DNA from: Hetaerina americana
Taxonomy: Eukaryota > Arthropoda > Insecta > Odonata > Calopterygidae
Direction: 5' to 3'
DNA length: 64,000 nt
Assembly: GCA_022747635.1 (NCBI GenBank)
Contig: JAKTNV010000002.1
Location: 3,138,001 to 3,202,000, forward strand
Within the stretch, counting starts at the first letter, position 1. The number at the start of each line of letters is the position of its first letter. Position numbers and translations under genes: made by a program. The notes under the pieces were generated by a model. The model was not told where the DNA came from. It saw nothing but the letters and a program-made list of their open reading frames with translations, and did not search any database. Below are positions 34,941 through 45,714 of the stretch, piece by piece.

Positions 34941-36724
34941 TCATTCATAAATATTTCTCTTATTGGTAAAAATCAAACGATCAAATCACTATTGGCCTCT
35001 ATTTAACGGAACAATAAGCATGTACGTAACACAGATACAAAAATTATTAGCACACTTCTAAACAATCATGGAAATTACAAGATATTGATAAAATATCGGT
35101 GTTGTTAAATGAGTTTCCCTAAAAGCGAGAAGAGTACGTATCGGTTTTTTATTACTTCTGTGAACAGAAGTGAAAAATGCCAATTACAGTATTGGAATGA
35201 TGGCTCTTCATGAACAAAACAAAATCCTTCTCAAATGTGCATTTATCTTGTAACATTTTCCAGCAGATAGTACCTATTTCGAAATTACAATATCAGTGTG
35301 CTATGAATATTTTCACAACAGTTTATAAACTGTATAGAGTGCATTAATCAGTACAAAAGGCGATTCTATTGTTACCTATGACGTATTGGAAGTTAGCATA
35401 GAAAAAATACGAGAAAATATCTTAATTGGCATTCCATGGCCAGAGTGCACAGGTACCCAAGAACAAATATACTGATAAAATTAAGAGCTACAGCAATCCT
35501 GTTTTGAAGAAATATATACATAAATATATCCAAACATGCATCTTACTGGGGTCGTCACCAAACGCAACAGTAAATTAAATATCACACATATTTAAGAACA
35601 ATGAAATGAGGCAGTAATCCAATCCAATGTAAAAATCACGACCCATATTTTCCATTATAGTTTCCATGAGTATGTTACTGCTATTACTATTAGGGGCCAT
35701 CATAAATGCAAATACCTAATATATCTTAAAAATGTTTTTTTCAAACAAGATCAAGGAAATGATCTATCACACAGGCGTGGTTAAGAAATGAGACATTCAC
35801 TGAACAAAAAAGAAATGCTCCAGCAATTGATCACTCCACTGTACATGCTGTGGAAACAACTATTGAAGATATAAACAAACTATATTATATATGTTATATT
35901 AATGTAAGACAACTATATTTCCGTCACAGTGTACCATTTTGAGTCTTATGTACTGAATCCAGAATGTCAGCCTATGGAAAGAATTGTGAGTTTCGTCAAA
36001 AACTTGATCATTTTTATTCATTCAGATCCCAGAAGTAGCACAACCGAAGTAGTACCTCGCAATCTTTTCTATGCTTAAATCATTAAACGTGCTAATAGTT
36101 TCTGTCTGCGGCGTGCAATGTTCCAACAATACCTTGTACTTCATTACATTTGGATAACTTATTAATCAGACCATTACTCCAAACGTTGGCGTTCAAATAC
36201 ACAATATGTACAGATATAAATAAAACAAGAATTTACAATGGGCTTATCATAGAAAAATTTAATATTTAAGCAATTTGAAGAGAAACTCAAAACTTGCCAG
36301 ATGAACTGGAATGACTACGATTCTGCGAGCAACTCGATCGTGGTACAACCTTCCATAGCGTAATACCAGTAACCCCTTGCAGGGGTCGAAAACTTTTCAC
36401 CAATAAATGGGATGCAGAGGAAATCGAAGACATTTAAGTAACGAAAAGATTAGTGCTTGGGAAATTACCAAAGGAGCATTTATTAAAAGTTACCTACGTC
36501 TAACACCACATTACATTCTGCACATCTCCTATCCTTAATAATATCATTAAAAAATGAACTACAATGAAACCCAGATCCTTCGTAGAATATATCTATTAGT
36601 TCTGTGTTTCTAACGTCCAACTCGGCCCTTCCATTAATTGAGGAATTTAAAGAATTGAAATGACGCGATTTGAACTTCAATTGATTTGCAAACGCAATCT
36701 ATCGAAACTATCGAAAGTCAAAGT
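34941..36724. other. Upstream region of PISD, first exon not found
   Basis: AT-rich. The PISD first exon and promoter should be here or beyond. A - frame at 36680-36483 begins with ATG, but it has no basic presequence followed by a usable donor that I can support. Confidence 0.4.
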
Positions 36725-37080
36725 GAAGTGGCAGTGGCTGTGATTATGAACCATGTTCCGTGTTGCTTCTGAGTGAAGTAGTAAAAGTGGAGCATTTAGA
36801 CAATGAAATTGTTCCATCGGCTTATGTTGGTAATATATGCATAAAATGTGTGAATGCTTTTTGTATTTAAAGAATGAGAACGCAGAATTTTATGAAGCTG
36901 CTCGGAATATTTGGAAGTCTCCAACTGACGCGAACAATAAGTACATTTTGAAGTTGCCGTCAGTACAGAAAAAAATGTACAAGTTTGTGTTTTCATGCAG
37001 TGGTGAGCCCTTTAGGAATTTTGTGGTTCACAATCAAAACGTGTGGAATGGGTGCAATGGAGAATCGAGCCTTTGAATGT
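36725..37080 (+). pseudogene. Possible zinc-associated (ZAD-like) domain relic
   Basis: One + frame reads CDYEPCSVLLLSEVVKVEHL, then PSAYVGNICIKCVNAF, with two CxxC-type pairs spaced as in insect ZAD domains. After a frameshift near 36870 another frame continues NENAEFYEAARNIWK, then a Lys/Ser-rich stretch. No zinc fingers follow. Weak; it might instead be part of a transposon protein. Confidence 0.25.
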
Positions 37081-37239
37081 CGTATTTCAATTATCTAGAC
37101 CTACCCAATTTTATGTATTATGCGGTTAGAATGTGTGGATGTAAACATGAAATAATCATAGATAAAAGCCATAATTATGTTACCCAAAAATAATTAAGTC
37201 ATTTCCTAATAAAGATGTAATATTTTAATTCACATTTAA

Positions 37240-37465
37240 CGTGCGCTTGGTTGCCCGACTGGATGGACATTTGGTTACTTTCCAGAGAGTCAGGGTTCGA
37301 TTGCTGGTAACACCCGAAACTTCTCTTAAATGTGATTTTTCGGGCACCTGATCCTTGGGGGAAACTGCGGGTGGAATTGAGAAAGGCAATGTCCCACTCA
37401 TAATACCCCACTGTTTCACACTATGAGGCTGGGAACGAGCTCTATCCATAATTCCAAACAAACAA
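37240..37465 (+). repeat. tRNA-like SINE, family 2
   Basis: An A-box-like GGTTGCCCGACTGG and a B-box-like GGGTTCGATTGC near 37292 form the head. The middle, ATGTGATTTTTCGGGCACCT, is shared with SINE family 1 (ATGTGATTTTTTGGGTACCA), but head and tail differ. It lies between PISD and the RTE cluster. Confidence 0.55.
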
Positions 37466-38239
37466 TACCACCAAACTTGGGATTGAACTGTGTGGTTGGG
37501 ATTTAGTACCTCTTCTCTAATTATTCATGATCAAAAAGAGTGTACCGTATTCATTTTCAAAAAGTGGATTCCATGTGAACAATAGAACCAATAATTAAGA
37601 AGCTGTTACATCAATGAGGCTTTAAATGTTCTCTTCGATACCAGAAATATGTAATTTTCTTAAAATTTTTGAGCACATATCGATAAAACCAAAGCATGTG
37701 GCATTGAGATGTATAGGTGAATGCATTCATGGAATGCTTATGGGGAAGGGCATTAGAGGAGGTAAGGTCAAGTGATTTCAGTTAAACCTCACTGGTCACT
37801 TCACTTCCCACGTCTGAATTTTCCATTCGTGCCTCACCTGCAAACGGTCTGTTCTTTTAACTTGCATGGGGCTGAGCAATGTTTTCCTGTTCGTCACGGT
37901 GAATCCCTTCCCTTGAAAGGAATCCACCAGCACAAACCACCCTTTAACCCATTTAAGTGACTTAGGATGTCCCTCTAAAACAAGACTACTGTGCAAGTGC
38001 CCCTAGCTTTGGTTTATTCTATACTAGGCATTTTCAAGATCTTGTGAAAAGTATTAGGTTTTCAATACTAAATAAAACCCAAGATGATTACATGACCTGC
38101 ATACTTCTATTTAATATTCATTAATTCAGATATATTTATACTTTGCTATGCAGGACTTACTCAATATCCCTGTCATAACTCCCTACTTGTAAATATTCCA
38201 TGTTGAAAGCACATTGTTCTTCCTATTTATCGCCCCAGC
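37466..38239. other. Unassigned intergenic DNA
   Basis: A - frame at 37996-37796 (EGHPKSLKWVKGWFVLVDSF and onward) is protein-like but belongs to no family I recognise. Otherwise nothing was seen. Confidence 0.3.
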
Positions 38240-39950
38240 TGCTTTGATCTTCGTAGTCCACATCACTTCAAAGAGAAGTAAAATATTTCACATGCTCCAG
38301 TGTTTGCCCTCATTCTAACATTTGTAGATGAACATTTAACTTAGCTTTTCTCTTTCTCCAAAACCTCTTAACTTTGTTTTTTTTACATTATCCTCATCCC
38401 TTTCCTATATAACTAATTTTCTAATGTTATCAGCGATGATTGTAACTCCTTGGCTGATGGGCTAACTAATGCTAGATTATCTGCAAATCTAACTGATGTT
38501 GATGGATTCCCCGCTGACTTTAATTCCTATCCCAAGTTCTTCCCGTGCCTCTTTAATCGTATTGTACATTGAAGAGCGACGGCAATAATGGACAACCATG
38601 TCTTCTCCTCTTCTAAACATTACCCATCCTGATTCTCTATCTGCACGCATCTGGGCAGTCCGAGACATATCCAGTTTGCCGGTAAGTCACCCAATCCATC
38701 AATTCTAATTTTATTTTCTGCTTTCATTGATTGTGCCCAATTTACTTTTTATGGATTCCCCACCGATTTTCATTCCTATCCCTGGTCCTTCCCGTGTCTC
38801 TTAGTAAACTCTTAGTGTAGTTAACATTTCCTCCCCATATTCATTGAAAAACATAGGTGATAACTCTGTGTGGACAACCCTGACTTACATCTCTTCCTAA
38901 CGCTGCCCATCCCCCACTTGCATCTGAGCAGTCTGAGATAATTACAGGTTGTGGATTAGCCTCCTGTCCCTCTTCTCTATTCCTATTTCCGGCTATATAT
39001 CCATTGGTTTTTCCCAATTCAATCTATTAAACACCTTTCGAAATCTAAGAAACAAGGAAATATGCCCTGATTGGTTTCTATGTTCCTCTCTTAGAGATAG
39101 ATAGACAGATGGAGGTCTTCATTTGGGCAAAATTGAGCCCAAATGGTCCCCCTTCTTCCATTCTCATTGAGTGATTTCATTAGTGCAATGGCATCCTACA
39201 TACCTCTCCCCTTTCAGAACCCAAACTGATCATCCCCTAAGTAATCATTTGCCCTACTCATCATCCTCTAGTTGACGACCATGGGAACCACTTAAGCTGC
39301 ATGTGAAATCAATGTTATTGTTTGCTAGTCCTTATATGTGGCCGCCTTTCCCTTTTTTGATATGGGAACTAGCACTGATCTAACGAAGTCTTCCAGCCAA
39401 ATCCCTCCTCCATAAGTACTACAAATCAGTCCATAGGCTCTTCTGCCCACATTTTCCTAACCCATGGAGCAGTTCCTCAGGGATGTTATCCATCCCCACA
39501 GTCTTATTTGATTTGAATTCCCTTTATATCCTTTCTCTCTTCCCATCAAGTATGTCTGGGCCTAAGCTATTATCATCCACATCAAATTCTCATTCTATGC
39601 CTAAGCTTGCTGGTTTAATGTATTTACCATATTGTTCCTCTATTTATTCATTCTATCTCTCTTGAATCTTTTCTGGTTCAAGTAATAATTTTCTGGACTT
39701 ACGGTTGATTGTTTGCATGGATTCTCCCTTCTTACTTCCTGATTGATCTTTCGCCTTTCTGTCCGTTGTGTCCTTCATTTCACTCATCCTCCATAAACAC
39801 TCCATATCCTTGCACTGTGCCTTCCACCTTCCACTCCACTTCTTTCACTCTATTAGTTTCCCACCCCAGTTTATTATTCAAATCTTTATACTTTCTTTTT
39901 TTTCTTTTCCTCTTCTGATTCGTTGTAGATCTGAATGACAATGAGGTCAT
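38240..39950 (-). mobile_element. RTE-like LINE, two overlapping decayed copies
   Basis: The - strand carries the RTE-like RT seen on + at 26026-27240; for instance 38360-38560 is the reverse of 26560-26760 including the FADD region. A second version of the segment after the palm appears at about 38755-38970 (compare GATTCCCCGCTGACTTTAAT at 38504 with GATTCCCCACCGATTTTCAT at 38755). Two copies are therefore joined or duplicated here. 39480-39885 is nearly the same as 63180-63555. Confidence 0.7.
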
Positions 39951-40990
39951 TGGTTCAACTTTTATCTTTATTCATAATGGCCTGGAGTTCACCTGCTCTA
40001 TGTTTGTTATCCTTTTTCATATCTTGTTGTTCAACAACACTTGCAACAAGGTTTACCGATCTTCTATGAATGAGCTTAAATGGCATAATGGATCCTACAG
40101 GGAGCAATCCTGCAAGCATAGCCCTAGAGGTCATCAGAATGCATAAGCCATCACATTACATAATGTCATGATGTTCCATGTGTTGGACTGTGCTTGACTA
40201 TAATTTTTATTCAAAATACTTCTTATATCAGTTACCATATATCAATCTGGTTATTCTTTCAATTTTATGCTTATTTTTAAGCCATGTAATTTTTTGTAGG
40301 AAAACATGAAAAAATTATTTAATCAGAACACTAGCCACTGTGAAAATTCTCCATCAAATTTTATCCTTAGCATATTATTAAATATCTTCCTGAAGGTATT
40401 TTCATGACTAGGTCTTCTTTTTTGTTATGTATCCCACCAATCACAATCATTGCTCAAGTGATAACATGCAGTAGATATGCTATAAATACTAATCCAACTT
40501 AAAAGATTCAATCAGCAATTGAATTTTAATAAAAAAAATTTGATTTTATTACTCTCTAATTCTAGTTCCATGCTAGGGTACATTAGATGATGGATTCAGT
40601 TGATTTATTAAGTCGTCACTGATATTAGGTAACGTTAAAATGAGATATTTCCGTACTGAAGAGTAGGTATTTTCAAGCATGAAATATGAGTAATATCCTA
40701 ACACTGTCTCCATATTATGTGAATATTATAGTGGAAATAATGTCTCTTTATTCAGGTTTGATATTGTTTTTGATTTCAGATTGATTGATGTTTATTGGTT
40801 CTTAACAGTCATGTTTGATACATGTATATACATATACATTATACAGACATACTCCTACAGCAGTCTTTCCATATTTTGTCCTTGTTTTGGTAACCAACTG
40901 ATATTACTTATATTAAACAGATACATTTACATATTCAATTCATAAACCTGCCTAATCCATATCTTGTACATGAAGTTGGGTCAGGTACTT
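39951..40990. other. Unassigned AT-rich DNA
   Basis: No domain was recognised. It ends at an isolated mariner terminal sequence near 40977-41007 (the inverse of AGGGTGATCCCAGAAGTACC). Confidence 0.3.
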
Positions 40991-41009
40991 CTGGGATCAC
41001 CCTCGTATA

Positions 41010-44000
41010 AGAGAAGCAAACAAAAAACGTGTGGAAGTTGTAAGTAGCCTATTGTTGCATCTAACTTTGTGGGAGCTCCTCGCAGGACTCTCTTCTACAT
41101 TGGTGACATCTAGGCCAGTGCAACGCCTGATGACATCGTGCAGCGTCTGACCGAAATATTTCCCAGAAGTGATTTCAAATGTGAAAGTTTGAGATTTGGT
41201 GAGATATATACTTCTTTTAAACTCTGGATGCCAATTAGCCCAAAAGAGAATCTTCTTAAAGATGATAGTATTTGGCAAGTGGAAGTGGGGAAATTTTACC
41301 CCTTCAAACCGCTGAAACTGACTGCTACTCATGAAGAGTCTGAGTATTTTCCATAAGTTGCAGCTGCAGTAATCAATCGAGGGAACTCCGATTTGAAAAA
41401 TAATAATGCGCTGGTATCCACCTCAGCAACCAGGGCCCACAACGATAACACCACGGAAAAGTGTTCATTAGTTAAGCATGTTACCCGCCTCCAAATGGGA
41501 ATTTCAAATTGTAAGTCCTCATCACTTGGTAATGACATCAATACATTGCAACATGTGAGATGTCTATGAAATGAGATATCTGAGAAAGAAGTAATTGTTA
41601 AACCTGGTGGCTATAATATTCTGTCTCAATGAACATTGGCTTACGAAAAATGAATTCGTTGTGTACAAAATTAGCAATTTTGGCTTGGTATCATTCTACT
41701 GTCGGTCTGTATCCAAAATTTGTGGTACTTGTATTTAAGCGTACTTGTAGAAATATGTGGTACTAGTAGTAAATCTTATAAGGATTTTATATTGAATGCA
41801 AAAAATAAACAAAAGGCAGCATGGAGAGTAATCAATGAAGAAGTTGGTCATGGTGATTGAAAAGAAAATCTTCCTTTTACCCCAGATGCTGTAAATATTT
41901 TTTTCTTAAAAGCTGTTGCAAACAATTTGTTCTCTCCAAACGTTGATGCTGCAAATATTGGCAATTTGCGACAAAATCTTTCTCCGAATAATTTAAATTT
42001 TAAATGGAATTTTGTTACTCCATTTGATATTACTAGGGCGGGTCAATAAGTACCCGCGTTAGAAATGAAGAATCCATTTTTTCAAAAATGTTTTTTTATT
42101 TTTCAACATAGTCCCCTTTTAGAAAGATACACTTCTCCCAACGTTCCGGCCATTTTTTTAACCCCTCCAAAAAATAGGATTTGTCGAACTCTCCAAAATA
42201 CGCCTCTGTCTCGGCAATAACTTCCTCGTTTCAGCTAAGTTTTTTTCCCGTGAGCCAATTCTTCATGTTAGGGAATAAGAAAAAGTTGCAGGGAGCCAGA
42301 TCGGGGGAATACGGGGGGTGCGGCAGCAATTCATAACTTAGTTCATGCAGTTTGGCAGCGACAACTCCGGATCAGCTTGGTGTCCACCGTGAGCAATCGC
42401 GGCACCCATCGGGCCGACAATTTTTTCATCGCCAACTTATCATGTAAAATATTAATTGCCGTTCTAGTCAACAGACCTCCCACGGCCTCGGCTACTTTGC
42501 ACACTTTCGTTCGTCGATCAGCGAGAATCATGGCGTGGACTTTTTGAATGATTACCTCGGTAACCACGTCTGCCGGGCGTCCTGGTCGCTCCTCATTAAA
42601 AACCGATGTTCGCCCACATTTAAATTCGTTGAACCAATACCTAACTGTGGTCATAGATGGTGAAGTGTCCCCATAAACAGCATCCAGCTTTGCTTTTATC
42701 TCCTTGCATTTCTTCCCATGCAAAAACAAAAAGCGAATTTCCGAACGACACTGCTCCTTTTCCATCTTAGGGAAAATCATGAAACACGTATTATTCGAAT
42801 GGCTACCAAATCTAAACCAACCTATAAATCAGTCTGCAATTTGTTTCACTGTCATTTGATGGATGGCAGTACACGATGATAACATAAATGTCCCTCAGGA
42901 ACGCCCTTTGTCGTCAAACACGGGTACTTATTGAACCGCCCTCATATATCAACTGTTAAAAAATTTTAAAAATCCAACTGTAAGGATATTTATGGTCTAT
43001 CTAATTCCCTAATAAAGGACATTATTGTGTTCATTGTAGAACCATTAGCTATGCTAGTCAATTTATGTTTTGAGACAGGAGATTTTCCAACAGCTCTAAA
43101 ATATTCCAAAACAGTACCTGTCTATAAGAAAGGTGATAAAGATGATTTAGCTAACTATCGTCCCATTTCCATAGTCCCAGTTTTTGGTAAAATTTTTGAA
43201 GCTATTATGAAAGATCAAATATGTAATTTTTTTGAGTCAAATAATCTCTTTTCCAAATCACAGTATGGCCTTTGATCTGGGAAATCTAAAATTTTGGCAG
43301 TAGAGTCCAATCAGTTGTAGAGTAGATAGTTATGTCATCAATGCATTTGAAGAGAGGGAATCAGTCAACACTCTTTGACACTGTGTGATCTTAGTAAGGC
43401 CTTCGACTGTGTTAATCATTCAATATTACTAACAAAGATAGAATATTATGGTATCAAGGGAATTGCACTGAAACTAATAAAGTCATATTTGGATGATCGC
43501 CACCAATTGGTTGAACTTGATGGCTGTCGGTCTGCAGCTCTTAAAGTAAAATGTGGTGTACCACAGGGCTCTGTGCTTGGCCCAGTACTTTTCATTATCA
43601 TGATTAATGATTTGCCCTGTAATATGAAACCTAGATCTGTTTTATATGCTGATGACACTAGTTTTGTGCAAAAATGTCAGCATCTAAAAGATGCAAAGGT
43701 GCGATCTAGCGCTACCCAAAAACAGGCTAAGGAATCGTTTGATGTTAATCATTTACAAATAAATACTAACAAAACTCAGCATATTGTTTACAGTCTAAAA
43801 TCAAAAATAATTGATGTTGAAACTGTTAAAATATTAGGGATTTATATTGATACAAAACTTAACTGGGAGGCTCACATCAGTCAGACCTATAATAAACTGA
43901 GTAAAGCTGTTTATACGTTAAGAAATCTCAACTTTCCCATTTCCAATGAGTACCATTTAACACTTTACCATGCCTTCTTTCAATGTCATTTGAATTATTG

Positions 44001-44528
44001 TGTAGAGTTTTGGGGTCATTCCCCAAATGTTAAACAAATTTTGCTTCTACAAAAGAGAGCTATTTGCTCTCTTGCTAATATACCACCATGAGATTCCTGC
44101 AAACCTTTTTTATTAGATATGGAATCGTGACTGTATTTAGTTTATATATCTTTAAGGCTCTGATTCATATGAAAGTCAATCTAAAAACTTATCAATATAT
44201 CTAACATCCATAACCACTCCACAAGAGGTAAATCAAATCTAAATACTATTTATTGCAGATTATCATCAACTTACAACAAATTTCATAATATGAACAATGA
44301 CTGTATAACTATCTGCCTACTCAGTTGAAATCAGACGGTATCCAGAGTTTCAAGAATAGGGTAAATACCTGGTTACTTGCTCATCCACTTTACTCATTGT
44401 ATGAATTCTTTTGTGATAATTTTCATTGTATTTAAGAACTTATGTTTATATGTTAAATAATATTTATATTGACGACATTTAATATGGTTGTACCATTTTT
44501 TAAAAATGAATAAAGTATTATTATTATG
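41010..44528 (+). mobile_element. CR1/L2-like LINE copy 1, internally deleted and split by mariner
   Basis: 41100-41355 encodes an ORF1 C-terminal region (ESLRFGEIYTSFKLWMPISP, WQVEVGKFYPFK). 41560-41700 gives the start of an APE endonuclease with stops (GGYNILxxNxHWLTKNEFV pattern). Most of the endonuclease is missing. From 41777 the sequence follows copy 2 (55900-58100) almost base for base. RT motif A is CDLSKAFDCVNHSILL (43385), B is CGVPQGSVLGPVLFIIMIND, and C is LYADDTSFV. A 912 bp mariner sits at 42033-42944, and a stop and small insertion lie at 43275-43330. The 3' end is ATGAATAAAGTATTATTATT (about 44505-44525). Confidence 0.87.
42033..42944 (-). mobile_element. Deleted mariner with both ends, 912 bp
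   Basis: The terminal repeats are AGGGCGGGTCAATAAGTACC (left) and AGGGCGGTTCAATAAGTACC (right, inverted), flanked by TA at 42031-42032 and 42945-42946. Removing it restores the host LINE sequence as in the second LINE copy. The - frame 42780-42343 encodes the N-terminal DNA-binding half (MEKEQCRSEIRFLFLHGKKC, VRYWFNEFKCGRTSVFNEER, RPGRPADVV). It then jumps to the C-terminal part (ELLPHPPYSPDLAPCNFFLF). The first two catalytic aspartates lie in the missing part, and the third is Asn (PCN). It is non-autonomous. Confidence 0.92.
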
Positions 44529-44559
44529 CCTTGAAATATATGCCTTTTAAATAATTGAT

Positions 44560-44875
44560 GTAGACAAATTCTATATGGAATTGCTCTTTGAAATACTTGC
44601 GATCATGTTGAAGTATCTGAATCTGATCATAGCTTCTGTGTATCACTTCCCTAATGGTGTATTTGAACATTTCTGTGATCAACTGGAACTAATACTATCC
44701 ATTTTCTTGACTCTGGAGGCCAATGTCATAATTTGTAGGGAGTTCAACATTAATTTAACACTGAATACTATTGGTTGTCAGGTTCTGGAAAATCTTTTGC
44801 TTTCTTATAATTTATATTGGGCAAAAAAGCAGCCTGCTCGACTTTCCTTTTACTCGATTTGCTACTTTTAGTCCT
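44560..44875 (+). mobile_element. LINE endonuclease fragment
   Basis: The + frame from 44575 reads FEILAIMLKYLNLIIASVYH, then FPNGVFEHFCDQLELIL, and VIICREFNINLTLNT. This matches the middle of the APE endonuclease in the LINE at 45700-50520 (LIVASIYRSPNGDFDAFCEQ). The key GDFN is changed to REFN. It directly follows the tail of LINE copy 1. Confidence 0.65.
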
Positions 44876-45714
44876 GAACTGTATAGTATAAGTGTTATGA
44901 CCGCCTCCTGCATGACCATCAAGTTAAGGTTCACTTTTCAGCTTACATTGTACTCAGTACCCCTAGATCTATCATTCATAAAAATCTCTTCTTATGTCAC
45001 TACAGCCATTCACGTTTATTAACATGTACTATTATCCTTTCATCAGGATAACATTAATTCAAAATATCTCTTAATTTTCCCCAGTACTTTTCCTTCATAT
45101 ATTCTGCTGTGCTCTCCACTGATGCTTTCCCAGTTGCAATAACAACGCTTTGATATTATCTTTCTTACAAACCCAAATCAATAAAAGACACTAACTCACA
45201 TTTTCATGCACTCATATTAGTTCTCTAACTTAGAGACAAGCCTTTACCCCGACTGCCATGATCACCACACTATTTTATATCACTATCCCAAATGGTTCCT
45301 GTCAATTTAAGCAACATCACAACCATTACATGCTTTTTAACATGTCTACTGACCAGTCATTAATTTGCACTCAATTTATTCGCAATCTCTTTTTCCTTTA
45401 CATTTATCCCTGTCACATTCCAGTCATCAATAGCCTATGTAACATTTTCAAAGCCATCACTTGATGTGTCAATTTGATATGACCGATGACCTTGCCGTTC
45501 ATCAAGACTTTGACTGTCCTAGGCACTAGTTTGAATTTTTAAAGTTCTGAAAGATGTGATAAGAACCATTTGGTAAAATGATTTTTTTGCTGGTTTATTA
45601 GATTTGTAAATTTTCCAGTTTATTTGATTACTCCAATACTAATTCACTACATATACTTGAATTGAAGCCATTAAGAGTAAAATAGGATATAACTGATACA
45701 TTGTAACAATTACA
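44876..45714. other. Unassigned intergenic DNA
   Basis: No supported gene or bounded repeat was recognised. Confidence 0.3.

Noticed and set aside
24735..41007. One 16 kb composite transposon bounded by the matching mariner ends at 24738 and 41007
   Set aside because: The interval contains the complete readable PISD exon set and unrelated elements. The end at 24738 belongs to a local mariner fragment, so the shared ends are better explained by two family members.
40997..41332. 111-codon - open frame
   Set aside because: The + strand here encodes a LINE ORF1 end, so this frame is its shadow.
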